From the NCBI GenBank assembly GCA_013115135.1, contig JABANP010000004.1, positions 248,001 through 312,000 of the forward strand: 64,000 nucleotides of DNA, written 5' to 3'. The notes under the pieces were generated by a model. The model had not been told where the DNA came from. It saw nothing but the letters and a program-made list of their open reading frames with translations, and ran no database searches. The position numbers and the translations under genes were made by a program. The DNA is from Perkinsus olseni (lineage: Eukaryota > Perkinsozoa > Perkinsida > Perkinsidae). Numbering within the stretch: position 1 is the stretch's first letter; each line of letters starts with the position of its first letter. Of this stretch, positions 42,511-55,484 are shown piece by piece.

Positions 42511-45500
42511 TTGCTTCATCCCGAGGTGAATCCAGACGACGATGCAGCCCAGCGTGACGGCGAGGTATGGTCATCCGTGTACCGTTCAATATCGAGGCGA
42601 GGGCTGCACTCCACGGTGAGTGGGGCAGGCATCAATACTCCGGGGCCACAGTCGCAGTACTCTTCGGCTTTTGAGTGCGCAAGGGTGTGTACTCTACCAC
42701 AAGTGGCCACTCTTGACTCATTGACGCGTAAGGCAGTGGACGCTCCTGCAGGTCCATCGACCTCATCGGCCCTCATCCTTGGCCGTGTCCGTGTTGCATT
42801 CTCGGAAACTTCAACGCGTATGGTCGGTATTCGGACATCGTTCCCCAGCACCGGGTCCGAATGAGGATGATCTACCCAATCCGCAGGGGTCTAACGACTA
42901 CCAGGCTGTTCCAGTGTAGGTAACGCCCCACTCCACCCAAAGACGAGGGCACCTTGTCAGGTATTGTGTTCGCTTTGCATGCATGTCTCGTGTGATTGTG
43001 ACTGGTGGTGATGACTGTCGATTGAGGGTTTGGGACGCTAAGACGGGGAGGCTGAAATCGACCTTGGCTGGGCACACAGGAGAGGTGCTTACAGCGAGGC
43101 CTTCATCTCTAATCACCTTAGTTGTCAATATCCCCAGGTTATGGAAACTGCTGTTAATTACTGTGACACAATAGTCGCCTCTTCAGCCACTGACAAGACG
43201 GTAATAGATTATGCCTCGTCTTACTCTGCAGGACGGTGTTTTGTGTAAGGTTCGGTTGTGGAAGGTGAGCGATGAGGACCAGCAGAGCCGTCCCTTAACA
43301 GCACTCCAGTTCACTGCTGAGGTCCACTTCATGGCCTTCTCCCCATCTCAACATCACGAGCAAGTAACCCACCGCCACCCTCTAGTAGCGCCGTAGCTGC
43401 CCATCGGTAGGTGTTCATAACGGTTACCTGCGATGGTGGGATATTCATATGGGACCTTGCCACTGTCACTCGGGATAACGCAGGGGAGGTCTTGACGGCA
43501 TATTGCAAGTAGTGACTTTACGTTTACTAACGTACCCCGAGCTAGCCCTTGCAGATATTATCTTGATGTCGACTGTAAGCTCATACGTGGATTCGACACC
43601 TTCTCGGGGCCGAAGGCTCAGTCGCTGATAGAACCCTCCGGTGAGGCCGATGTCTATCATCTTCCACGTTTATCACATTTTCATGGTTCACAGGCTCCAT
43701 TCTGGAAGGCGACCATCATGGCTACTTGAACTTCTGGTTTGCTGTCGGGTGCAGCGATAAGTGTGTCCGTGTGTTCTCGGTCCAGCCGCATGGCGATAGA
43801 CCGGTGAAAATGGATGCTAGGAATCCTGAACTGGTCAAATACCATCACTTAGAGTACCATCTCCCTTCTGCGCTTCTCCACTCACTGTTCATTGATCTAG
43901 GTTTGAGCTCAGCGGCGTGCACACACAAGTCGTGTCACACATCTGCTTCGACAACCTGAGCGGCGACTGTGCTTCGTCCGATGACCATGGCGGTCTCGTA
44001 CTGTGGCGTCTTTCCTCGTCGACGATGTACACCAGGCCGAGACAGAAGTGGATAGAAGCGCTGGTAGGGATTGTCCCTCCCTAATTTAAGTATGATGCGT
44101 GTCGGTCAGCGTCTATCGACTCCATTGAACCCCCTACCTGAGTACATAGAGCTGATTCGGCCCATCATCCCCACTGGGGACTCGTTAATTCGGACGTACA
44201 TGAATGGTGACATCACGTCCTGTAACCTATCGAAGGTGGGTGGGCCTGCTCGTCAGCGTTTAACAGCATGCACGGGACCTCAGGCATGTCCATCAGTCAG
44301 GGGCTATTGGGGTCATCACGCTATACGAACCTTCTCTTGGACGGCTGATGACAGGTGAGTCACGCTACGGACCAGAAGGGGTCAGTAACGATGAAGAGCT
44401 TTCAGGTATATTGTATGCGGCGTGGCGGAGAATCCAGTAGAGGATTCGAAAGATGAGACCCCAACTGTTCCAACGGAAGGCCGAGAGTATCGCTATGGTG
44501 CCCTGGTGAGTCCTCTCCCTTCACTAGGACACTCTGCATAGTGGTAGTGAGCTCGTTCGAGCCTATCGTCTACCGTAGGTGTTCGAGACGTCATCGGCTA
44601 GACTAGTCGATGCTGTCATACACCCTTCAATGGTCAATGGCGAGGTTTACGTGGCCCTACCGGTAACGCGTGATGGTGGAACTCCTCGCTTCCTGAGCTC
44701 ACTACCGGTCTTTCCTGCAGGCAAAATTTGTGTCCCCCTGGATCTTCTGTCTCTGCTCTTACGATGGTGGTGTGACGTTATGGCGTATAGATGCCGAGAA
44801 GGGTGCGCAGGTTATTAATAAGTATGTTACTCTCAAACCTGTTAATCTGTTAAGAGTTATTGCAACAGGTTCGATCTTTCAAACTGCCACTCTGATGACT
44901 CCCATTCGTCGAGACAATTCTGCGACGGGCAATTTGACGGAAGAGGGGACTTCGTGGTCACCGACAACCTCGGATGCGTATGCATGGGCATCAACCGCTG
45001 GTCTTGACCGAGAACGCTACTCCTCCTCCAGGTACACTACTTCTCAACAGCTCAGCTTAGATCATCTATGAACGGTGTAGATACTCCATTACAGGAGCAG
45101 TTCTTTGAAGGGGATTATTTCTTGGGCGTGAGTCGACTAACTCAACAACTTCTGTCCCCATGCTCTACCGCCCATCGCTCTCCCCTTCAGGTGCATTGCA
45201 CTGCTCCCGGTGAACGCCTCTGTGACGCTTATATGAGGCCATACCCGAAGAGCTTCTACACAGGAGCTGCGAGGCCAATGTCAAAGCTCAAACGCGGCCG
45301 CTCCAAATCTGTATATCTGCGAGGACTACCAACAAGAGGGGAGGGGTTGGTGTTCGGGGGCCGATTGGGCCGATTGGGCCGATGTCGTACTTTCAATGCT
45401 GTAGATATACTATCCCCCTGGCCCAACCGATCAGCATCGATGATGGGGTCGATGGTAGAGATCGGGCCTCCTGCCGTTGAGGACGGTTTCGCAACACCAA

Positions 45501-48500
45501 TGAGGCATTCTCAAGAGGCAGCTGCGTGAGTGCAAGATGTGCTTCCTTCCCTGTGCATTAGCTTGCTCCCTCAGTCGTTCCAGAGTCAACGATGATTCAG
45601 CGATAGTCGAGCCTGAGCCGAGAGGGATGATGACGAGATCCGGCCGGACGGTGCACAGGTCGAGAGGCGCATTCTAGTCCGGCAACATTCCACGACCAAG
45701 CTTCAGGCCTCCGATATATGAGGAGTACGATTCCGATTATACAGATGAGGTGTCTGAGGATAGCGGAGATGATGATGAAGAAGAGGTCACCGGGCATGAG
45801 CTGAGCTCGAGAGAGCATCATCGCCGCCGACGGAGGCGAAGAGTACGTCGAACCGGAAGGCGAAGCACGACGCACGAGGCTGATGGTATGTTGGCGCGTC
45901 TCCTGTCCTCTCCGGTGATTGGAGTCGCTCTTCCTTAGGGCCCGCTGTAGAGGAGGGATCAGCCGGTCCTCGTCGCAGACTGATACATGGCCTCCCTTCG
46001 GTGCATACTGTAGCCTTCAACGCTGATATACCGCCTAACGCCTCTTGTGAGCTCTGCCATTCTTCGGGCCCATCGACGGGTGTCGGGGAGCTGCTAGGAC
46101 CCTTCGCCGAACTTAGGTAAGAAACTACTGATCAATAGTCATCGTTTACTAACAATGGTCGATGGCATAGCCTCATACAATGTGTGATGAATCAAACGGC
46201 GGCAACAGCTGTCCAGGCACATGTCGTATTGTTCTCAGTGAGGATTGTCTCCAAGCCTTCCCCCACCTCCCGCTCCTACGGCATTCTAATGCCGCTTCAT
46301 CAGTCTATATTCACAGTGCCTGTCTACAAGCAGCGGATGGTGTACGCGTCGAAGTCAAAGAAACGCCTCAAGTCACTGGAGGAGCGCCCCGACGCGTCTT
46401 GGTCGTGGAAGACCTAAAGCGGGTCCTGCGGCGAGCCAGCCGCACAATTTGCCATGTTTGCGGGAACTCTGGCGCTTCGGTCATCTGTGGTTCACGTTTG
46501 AGCTGTCGTGGCGCCTCGGCCCATCTCGGGTGTCTGAGGTCCGATGAGTCTCTGAAGGAACGGCAGAAAATGGATAAGTTAATCGACGGCATCTACCGAT
46601 GTAACGCTTGTCTTCCTCTTGATCACCCGAGGAGTGTGAGGATAACCAATGATGTATTGAAGAAGTACATTGACCCAGGTTGGAGAGGCCTCAAATGCTT
46701 GAGGGAATGGCTCTTGGTTACTGACCATAATCCTAATACTGATACTTATGTGCCACAAGTTGGAGACGCTGTACGCTATTTCCCTCCTGAGAGACCTGAG
46801 CTCCTACTCGACCAACGATGATGTCGATCCCTTTTTGCTGGTGTGCTGGCGTTGCTGATAGGCATGCACCGGTGAGTGCTAGCAGGACCATCAAAGGTCT
46901 CCTTCGTCTTTGTGATTTTATAGGGTACTCTCAACAGGTGGACTGTCGAATCAGTACCTCACCACCCCCATCATACCTCTTCCCGGGGGAGCAAGACCAG
47001 AGGCGTATAGCTGCTGCAGAATGCAAATCCATAAATCCAGCTGATGACGCGGCATTTGGTAACTTGGTCATGGTACGCCTGACCATGGAGGTGAGTTCTC
47101 TCACAGATGCCCTTGTGAGAGGATTTCGTCTATGCATTGAAGCACGCAGGTTCTATCCCCTCACCCGGCGGCAGGCAAACGCTTCACTCTCCATTATCGA
47201 CCTTCTGATGGTGATGCAGATTTACTCGTCCCCATACCTCGTATGAAGGCCGCTTTGGACTACTGGCGGGCCCGCCCTCCCCATGAAGGGTCACAGGCTC
47301 GGATAAAGTATGATGAAAACTTCAGTACTGTAGAGATCGTGGATTACAATGAGGAAATTAATGAAGAGGAAGAGGTGTCCATATTGGCCGCTGGGCAACA
47401 AGAAGATCAGGCAAGGTCAGAGGACGGGGAGACAGCGACGACTAGCTCATGGACAGTAACAGTACCAGGACTGATGGGATGGAAGAATATGAATGTGAGT
47501 GTTGCGCGTACAGGTGGGCTGCTGTAGATGATGATGACAAGGCTCACCTGTTGTTCAGAGTACAGCTCTCCCCGATCAGGTAAGAGATGTTATCAATACA
47601 GAGCATGGTGATAACAGTAGCTCATCTTCGTCCTCTTCACAAGTGGATGATGAATCGGATCGGAAGCCGTTCGCCGTCTGTGCGTGGGAGCTGGTACCCC
47701 CCAGACGAGATACATCTCCCTTCGATGATGAGGAAGAGAATGGCTCCATCGATGGGTATCATGCTGGAATGGATGGATCGTCATGGCGCTGGCCGTGGTG
47801 TCTTACACCAGAGGAGGAAGAAGTTGCCGATATATCAGGTGAGTGTCGATGTCCATCGATGTACGTCTTCAACTATACTAGAGGATGTTATACTAGAGTC
47901 GATAAGATCTCTCTTATTGCTGTGCATTGATTATTGTGGCGCAGATGAGTCTGATCCCTTCCTCGCTGCTGGCCCCTGCACGTACCCGGCTGCTCCAAGT
48001 AAGGCTAGATCGGACCTCATTCTGGCATGGTTCGAGAGATTGAGAGAAGCTCCTCTACCGAAAGGGCATTGGCTACTGCAGTGCACTCGACCCACGGAGG
48101 GTCCACAGGTCAGTGCGGCTCATCATCTCTACGCCTGCCGAGAGTAGAATAATCCCCTTTCCAGACAACGATTCCGCTGCCCGATCCTGACGCGCTGCAA
48201 CGAGTGTGCCTACTGATACACGAGTCACCATTCGATTCTGCTGACTACCCGAGGGACTTCCTCGTAGACAATGCATACCCGATGTGGACAGGCCTGATCG
48301 AGCAAAGGCTTCAACGGAGAGTACGACGACCGTACGGCGCGGCTAGGTCAATGGTTAGTGTCCTTTTCAGAGCTATTATCGTGGCGTGGAACCTCTGCAA
48401 GAGGACCTGCGCCTCCTTGCTCGCTGTCATCGCTATTCTCCATCTGAGGTTAAGGAGGGTGTTCAACGCGTGGTTGGTGGGCTGCTCAGACTCTGTACTC

Positions 48501-49277
48501 TCACTGACAGGGAGCTGACGCACCGGTAGTATGAGTGCAACTGCCTTCGTGATCCGTCGAGGGTTGTCTTCCTCAATCTTAGATCCTATCAACCCCCTCT
48601 ACTACTACTACTGAGGAACCTTCTGCGGATCTTGAGAACGAGATGACGAATCCGCCGACACGCAAGCGTACCCTGAAGATTAGGAGGTGACGCGAGATCA
48701 CCGTCATCATTGCGATTCGTCTGCGGTGCAGATCCTCGTCTTCTGCGTCGGTGAATCGGTCCTCATCCGCGAAGGATAACTGGATTCAGTGCTCCAAGTG
48801 CAGTAAATGGCGAAGGGTCATTCTGTCCATCTATCAACGGTGATTGCCTCCGTTCTTGCCAAACTATCAAGTTTGGTCTCTTATTGCAGGTACCAAGGCG
48901 AGACCCAGTTCGAGTGTTCTGATTTAGAGGGAGTCACCTGCGCTGATCCGCCAGATGGAGCACTTGGAGCGGACAACGAAGTCCTTGGTCGCGAGGATGC
49001 TGCTATTGGATGGGTTCAGTGTGATAGTTGCTCTAAGTGAGTGGTACAGTCCATCCCATCGCCAGACCGTGCTCCGCTAAGGTTAAACCGGTGGTGGAAT
49101 GTCAGGTGGCGTATTGTTGATCACGCTGTTTACGAGAGGTTCGAGTCCAACCCTTTCCTGAAGTTCGGCTGTCGAGCTAACGGTAGATCCTGCGAGGAAA
49201 CCAGCGATGATATTGTACGCGGGGACGATGATGACGTAGATGATCGGCAAGAGGACAGTGCTCCCGCTAAACGGTGA
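42511..49277 (+). CDS. PHIP/BRWD-like chromatin reader: WD40, ePHD, Tudor-like, bromodomain, two CW fingers
   Basis: Many + strand exons. LQRVWSVFGHRSPAPG (about 42799-42846), then CRLRVWDAKTGRLKSTLAGH, VRLWKVSDEDQ, DGGIFIWDLATV, WFAVGCSDKCVRVFSVQ, GGLVLWRLSS and DGGVTLWRIDAEKG are WD40 blades in the PHIP/BRWD style. An acidic, Arg-rich linker (45700-45880) follows. ASCELCHSSGP and LLGPF (about 46040) plus VYIHSACLQAADG, RRASRTICHVCGNSGASVIC and HLGCL form an extended PHD finger. LREWLLVTD..YVPQVGDAVRYF (46700-46790) is the PHIP-type Tudor-like entry motif. DYPRDFLVDNAYPMWTGLIEQRL and YYRGVEPLQEDLRLLARCHRYS (48244-48470) are bromodomain helices. NWIQCSKCSKWRR with FECSDLEGVTC, and WVQCDSCSK with GCRANGRSCEE, are two CW zinc fingers. 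Such domains read histone lysine marks. The start and most junctions are approximate. A spliced extension to a TGA at 49412-49414 is possible. Confidence 0.7.
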
Positions 49278-49856
49278 GTGAAGGTTCCCGATGTGCCCTG
49301 CCTTTCTGCCACAGAGTCCGTGGAAGGCGAGAATTACTCGATGGCAGGTCCCGGCGTGAAGTGAATAGCGAGGATCGAAGACGTATAAGAATAGTGAATA
49401 GGAGTGGCAGCTGATCGTTAGATTATTACCATTTTTGTACACCACATCGCTGTTTACAATCACTGTCCCTTCACTCAAGTGCACGGCTTTTACAATTATG
49501 TTGAGTCGCTGTAAATGACTCATTTTGAGTCTTATTAGGTGTCCGAGATCAACTGGCCTATTTGCAGACCTGCGTCGAGGCGTTTCAACATTGGTCGCAC
49601 TGGAGATACTCCCGATCCTTTGATGCAGCAATGTCTCGCCCAACTTGCTATTCATGAACTGCGTGGCGTTGACGAAGTTTGTACCAAAGTACGCGCGTAG
49701 ATCTGCCTCCAGTTGAGAAAGGCCAAAACGACTTATCTGACCTCGCCGAACATGAAGCACATGAAAGAAGTCGGTGATCTCCCTCATCAGCCACTCGATC
49801 CCTAGAGGGAGTGTTACAATTACCTGAGTCTCCGCCGGTATGCTGGAAGGTGCCAT
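49083..49856 (-). CDS. Unrecognised minus-strand open frame
   Basis: A 257-codon frame from the ATG at 49856 (MAPSSIPAETQVIV) to a TAA at 49083; the frame is open further upstream to 50222 without another good start. It contains helical, protein-like sequence (IEWLMREITDFFHVLHVRRG, FGLSQLEADLRAYFGTNF, HLQRLNIIVKAVHLSEG). Its last 190 nt run antisense to the CW-finger exons of the chromatin-reader gene, so the true gene may splice away before that point. No family is recognised. Confidence 0.35.
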   Translation of the reverse strand: MAPSSIPAETQVIVTLPLGIEWLMREITDFFHVLHVRRGQISRFGLSQLEADLRAYFGTNFVNATQFMNSKLGETLLHQRIGSISSATNVETPRRRSANRPVDLGHLIRLKMSHLQRLNIIVKAVHLSEGTVIVNSDVVYKNGNNLTISCHSYSLFLYVFDPRYSLHAGTCHRVILAFHGLCGRKAGHIGNLHSPFSGSTVLLPIIYVIIVPAYNIIAGFLAGSTVSSTAELQERVGLEPLVNSVINNTPPDIPPPV

Positions 49857-50448
49857 GCGGGTGTTGGTTCTTTGATATCGCTCATAGATAACGCAAGATG
49901 AGAAGTTCTGGACAGAGTCTTCTCCTGAGCGTACTTCCTTGTAAGCAATTAGCTGTACACGCATGCACAAGAAATAATGTTGTGTACAGGCGTACATGCG
50001 CTTAATGAACAACAGAGAGGTACGCGAGTGCAGGCTGGTCGAGCTCTCGACTCCGGGATTTCGTGTCGAACGGTACGAACTGCATGGATGGTAGACTAAT
50101 GGCCAGTCTATATAGGATATAGTTCCGTCACGATGGGCTCGGATTTTGCATTCCACGGAGAGAACTTTAGTGGGATCCTCTCTGTCGGAGGAATTAAAAG
50201 TGCTGGAGAGTTCCCGTCTCACTAGCTTGTGCTAACGTTCTATCTCCGCGACGATGCGCGAGAATGAGTCTCTCATATAGGGGTAAGTATCATAAGCGCC
50301 AAACCTTTCTTCCCCAACCGAACTTCTGTGCAAAGGGGCTGCTCCATGCCGATCTCGCATCGCCGAGTTTGATTGCTACACTTCCTGTGAGTGTCTCCGG
50401 GAAGTGGCTGTGCAGATCTCACGGATCTGTTTTCGAATCACACCTGAG

Positions 50449-52371
50449 ATGGCTTCGACCTCATCAGCCCGCCCCAGTGTGGAAGATGCTCTGGCTGGCG
50501 AAGGCTTATGTGCAGATGATGCGACCTTATGTGGGAAGTCCTTCTCCAAGGAACGATTGGCCTGGTATCTTTACGGTGCTGGATTTACTCCTATAGGAGG
50601 TCAGTCGGAGGCTAATATCATGAATAAGACACCTTCCTGTTCAAGGCAGCTGTTCTCCATAGGTTAGGTATTCAACGCTGTTACGCAGGTGTGGCGCTGG
50701 CCGTTTTCATCCCCCTCCTCCTTTCTAAACCTCGCCCTAGATCAAGCATACAGCGGAGCTGCTGTCAGGAGCTGTTCATCGTATTCAGTACAGCCTAGAC
50801 GTCTTAGTGAGATCTATCCTGCTTCAGTCACGATGGAGTATCTTGCAATGATGACTACTGTTACATCGATCAGTCACCGAGTGCAGGCCTGACTCTAACG
50901 GATTGCACACATTGTATTCAAGGCGAAGGTGTTTCCCATCATACCAGCAATAATGTCAAATTCCGCTCTCTTGTCAGGCCTCAAGTTGTGGGATACATCT
51001 CTACAGGAGTTCGTTGGTTGGTCGCCACCCAGGGTTGACTTCTTCGGTTCTACTGTGGACCCTACGGCATTCGCATCTCTGACAATATCTGTGTCAGTCG
51101 CTGTGCAGGCGGCAGTTTACATCACATTCGGAGCTTTCGCTGATCATTCTACATTCCGTTATCACGGCATGCTATTTGCGAGTGTTATGGCACAGGCAGC
51201 CGCTATCTGCTTCATCTTCATGTCCTCCGGTAGCCTGTATTTTGTAGCAGCATTGCTAACCATCGCACTAATCGCCTTCTTCGGAGTAGGCGGCGTCTTC
51301 TATAATGCTTACTTACCAATCCTCGTCGATGCACATCCGCGTCTGAAGGGTTATGGTGGAGTTGAAGTACCTCAGACACTCAAGCAGTTCCGTGAAGGGC
51401 TAATGGATAGAATGTCAGGCTACGGATTCATGTGGGGCTACGCGGCATCGGTGCTCATCGGGGTCATCTGTTTCGCCCTCTTACTATTGGGAATACCCAT
51501 CCGTGTTAGTGTTATGGTGTGCGGTGTTTGGTGGGCGTTACTAACACCAATCATCTTCTACTGGCTTAAGAAGCGTCCCGGCCCCGCCTTGCCGGAATAT
51601 CATCCTAGGTATCTTGTAGTCTTTCATGGATGGCGAAGTATCCTGAGGACTTTGCGTGATGTATTTCGTTACCGCAACACGGGTATTTTCCTAGTCTGTT
51701 ATTTCTTCTACAGCGATGCGCTGTCAACTATGGTATATACCGCTGTACTCTTCGCACAGGAGGCTTTATGCCTTGGCTTTGGTCAGCAAGGTATTCCGGT
51801 GATTACGATTTTGGTGACTGCAGCGTTAGGTAACTGCTTCTACGTATGGATCAAGACGAGATTAGATTTACGGACTAAGACTGTCCTATTAATACATCTC
51901 GCTGTATTCGCCTTACTAAACCTTTACGGATGCCTCAGTCTCATCCCCAATCTACCGCTCGGCTTCCGATCAAGCCCTGAGATGTACACTTACGCCGCTA
52001 TATTTGGCTTTCACATTGGGGCGGTGCAGTCATTCCAGCGGGCTTTGTTCGCTGATTTGACCATCCCCGGGAGGGAAACTGAGTTCTTCTCCCTCTACGC
52101 CATCACCGACAGAGGCTCTAGCTGGCTAGGGCCGTTAGTTGTGGGTATTATCAGAAACTCCACCGGCTCTCTTAGGGGCGGTTTCGTCTACCTGTTCATC
52201 ATGATTGTGATCCCTTCGCTAGGGCTGGCATTCTTCGTCGATCATGATCAAGGTATGATTGATGTCGGCAGGTTGTTAGTTGAGACTCCTGCGGGGATGT
52301 CGGACAGGGCTGACCGGCAGAGTCAGGGCAAAGCTCCCTCCGTGCCTAATGGCAGACTATCCGAACCTTGA
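50449..52371 (+). pseudogene. ATG22/UMF-type MFS transporter, copy 1 (one-base insertion in exon 2)
   Basis: Three exons as in the other copies: 50449-50599, 50689-50806 and 50978-52371. Exon 2 has one base more than in copies 2-4 (CTAAACCTCGCC instead of CTAACCTCGCC, near 50737), which shifts the frame after FIPLLLS. Exon 1 also departs from the conserved YDAGNSAIGG (YGAGFTPIGG). Exon 3 is open for its whole length and keeps GRETEFFSLYAITDRGSS, the hallmark of ATG22-like proteins, so decay would be recent. Alternatives: a sequencing error, or use of another splice site. In yeast, Atg22 exports amino acids from the vacuole. Confidence 0.65.
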
Positions 52372-53217
52372 GGTGTCTATCAGCTCAGCCAAACTATTTT
52401 CCCAGTGCCGTCGTTGCAGCGCCCCGCTCCTGACTTCTGTAAAGGTCTCTGTGCTGGTGCGGTTGTACTCCGCGTCCACCGGGGCTAGCCTGGTGAAGCC
52501 GCCTGCCCGTAATAGGTCAAACATATACTCGCGGGCCCCCTCAGCTTCTGGGAACATGCGAAGCGCTCATTATTCCGGTCGGACTTATGGATCAACCTCA
52601 CTTTGTCACCATGTATTGTCATTCTCATTTCCTAACGGATGACTCCGAGTCGGAGTCTTTGACTCTCAATCTGATACTGAGTTGTCACTGGGAAGAACCG
52701 CACTCGAGCCCCAATTCGCTAAATCATCCAGGTTTCAAGGCCACCATCCCGACGTCTGGAGCGTAACAATAACCATCCCGGAGGGCGTCACGGCGCGTCA
52801 CGAGTAGCACGCGAGCACATTCTGATCCCTGGCTCACTCAGTGATCTCTTGCCTTCCAGTTCGAGGGGCATGTATGATGAACCGACCATCGGATCTGGTT
52901 CCTCCGTAGTGGGCTCGGGTTTCATATCCCATGGAGAGGATTGAATCTTTGGAGTTCGACAGAAAGCGAAGTGTGGTGGAGTTATCACCTCTTCGACATG
53001 TCTCGGCATACTCATCTGCACACAGCCGCGCAAGGACCAGTTTCTAGTAGCCCCCGCTATTATGAAGCCGCGAGCATCTACGTTCGGTGAATAGAAGCTA
53101 CCGCACACCCATCTCAAATCGTTGAGTTTCATCCCCGTGGTTCCTGTCAGTGCCTCCTCGTAGTGGCTGCACGCGTTGTAGAGATCTGACAGGCCTATTT
53201 TCATTCCTGAGACGATT
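52372..53217. other. Intergenic region between transporter copies 1 and 2
   Basis: It contains the presumed promoter of copy 2. Parts (about 52905-52945 and 53140-53217) resemble the flank of copy 1 (50125-50165 and 50385-50448), so the duplicated unit includes upstream DNA. A minus-strand open frame (53312-52788) has no family features and runs antisense to exon 1. Confidence 0.5.
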
Positions 53218-55121
53218 ATGACTGCATCAGCCCGCCCCAGTGTGGAAGATGCCCTGGCTGACAAAAGCTTATGTGCAGATGATGCGACCTTATGTGGGAG
53301 GTCCTTCTCCAAGGAACGATTAGCCTGGTATCTTTACGATGCGGGAAATTCTGCTATAGGAGGTCAGTTGGAGGGTATCATGATCAATAAGGCAGCTTTC
53401 AGTTTCGAGACCGCTGTCTTCCGTAGGGTGTCTAATTTAGGTGTGGCGCTGCTTGTCTTCATCCCCCTCCTCCTTTCTAACCTCGCCCTAGATCAAGCAT
53501 ACAGCGGGGCTGCTGTCAGGAGCTGTTCATCGTATTCAGTCAAACCTAGACGTCTTAGTGGATCTATCCTGCTTCAGTCACGATGGTGTATCTTGCAATG
53601 ATGACTACTGTTACATCGATCAGTCACCGAGTGCAGGCCTGACTCTAACGGATTGCACACATTGTATTCAAGGCGAAGGTGTTTCCCATCCTACCAGCAA
53701 TAATGTCAAATTCCGCTCTCTTTTCAGGCCTCAAGTTGTGGGATACATCTCTACAGGAGTTCGTTGGTTGGTCGCCACCCAGGGTTGACTTCTTCGGTTC
53801 TACTGTGGACCCTACGGCATTCGCATCTCTGACAATATCTGTGTCAGTCGCTGTGCAGGCGGCAGTTTACATCACATTCGGAGCTTTCGCTGATCATTCT
53901 ACATTCCGTTATTACGGCATGCTATTGGCGAGTGTTATGGCACAGGCAGCCGCTATATGCTTCATCTTCATGTCCTCCGGTAGCCTGTATTTTGTAGCAG
54001 CATTGCTAACCATCGCACTAAACGCCTTCTTCGGAGTAGGCGGCGTCTTCTATAATGCTTATTTACCGGTACTCGTCGATGCACATCCGCGTCTGAAGGG
54101 TTATGGTGGAGTTGAAGTACCTCAGACACTCAAGCCATTCCGTGAAGAGCTAATGGATAGAATGTCCGGCTACGGATTCATGTGGGGCTATGCGGCCTCG
54201 GTGGTCGTTGCGGTCATCTGTTTCGCCCTCTTACTATTGGGAATACCCATCCGTGTCAGTGTTATGGTGTGCGGTATTTGGTGGGCGTTACTAACACCAA
54301 TCATCTTCTACTGGCTTAAGAAGCGTCCCGGCCCCGCCTTGCCGAAATACCATCCCAGGCTTCTTGTCATCCTTCATGGTTGGAGAAGTGTCCTTCGCAC
54401 TTTGCGGGATGTAGTTCGTTATCGCAACACGGGCATTTTCCTAGTCTGTTATTTCTTCTACAGCGATGCGCTGTCTACTATGACGTATATCGGTGTACTA
54501 TTCGCACAAGAAGCTTTATGCTTCGGCTTTGTCCAACAAGGTATTTTGGTCATTACGATTTGGGTGGCTGCAGTGCTTGGTAACTATTTTTATGTCTGGG
54601 TCAAGAAGAGATTAGATCTACGGACTAAGACCGTCCTATTGATAAATCTCGCTGTGTTCGCCTTACTCAACTTCTACGGATGCCTCAGTCTCATCCCTAA
54701 TCTACCATTCGGTTTCAAGTCAAGTGCTGAGATGTACACTTACTCCGCGATATATGGTTTTCACATTGGGGCGGTGCAGTCGTTCCAGCGAGCTTTGTTC
54801 GCTGATTTCACCATCCCCGGAAGGGAAACTGAGTTCTTCTCCCTCTACGCCATAACCGACAGAGGCTCTAGCTGGCTAGGACCGTTGGTTGTGGGTATTA
54901 TCAGAAACTTCACCGGCTCTCTAAGGGGCGGTTTCGTCTACATGTTCATCATGATAGTTCTCCCTTCACTAGGGCTGGCCTTCTTCGTCGATCATGATCA
55001 AGGTATGATTGATGTCGGCAGGTTGCTAGTCGAGACTCCCATGGGGATGTCGGACAGGGCTGACCGCCAGAGTCAGGGCAAAACCCCCTCCCTGCCCAGT
55101 CAAAGACTACCCGATCCCTGA
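53218..55121 (+). CDS. ATG22/UMF-type MFS transporter, copy 2
   Basis: Exons 53218-53362, 53441-53557 and 53728-55121 join in phase, about 551 residues. Exon 1 ends FSKERLAWYLYDAGNSAIG, exon 2 continues GVALLVFIPLLLSNLALDQAY, and the exon 2 to exon 3 junction forms a Ser codon before LKLWDTSLQEFVGW. About 11-12 membrane helices are visible. WYLYDAGNSA near the first helix and GRETEFFSLYAITDRGSSWL near the C-terminal domain are characteristic of the ATG22/UMF branch of the major facilitator superfamily. The C-terminus is cytosolic and hydrophilic. The second intron (170 nt) is almost identical in all four copies and contains a Cys-rich open reading (CNDDYCYIDQSP) that could be retained in an alternative transcript. 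The substrate is unknown. Confidence 0.85.
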
Positions 55122-55484
55122 GGACATGATTACCGAGTCATCGTCCCCGGCCGCAGTTGTCACGATCATCATGCTACAGTCGTTCTCATTCGCTCCGTTA
55201 TAGTCCACTCGTTTTTCATCCGCTTCGTTATCAACCACGCCGTTCGCAGCCACTTCGTTATCGTAGATCGGTATTGAGTTGTCGACTGGGATCCGTCCCC
55301 TGAATCAGGATCCAGAGCAAGAAAGCGAGGCCGTGATTTACGTGTACATGTATTCGGGTATTTTACGCCGGTGTGAGTGACTTGAGCGTGTTCCCACCGG
55401 CGAGAAGCACACTTTAGTGTGGTTTATAGTACGGCTCATCCACTTTATGAAGCTCAACCATCTGCAATTAGCTCAGGGTTGTCC

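Noticed and set aside
52788..53312. Minus-strand open frame of 174 codons
   Set aside because: It runs antisense to transporter exon 1 and through a duplicated promoter region and shows no domain features.
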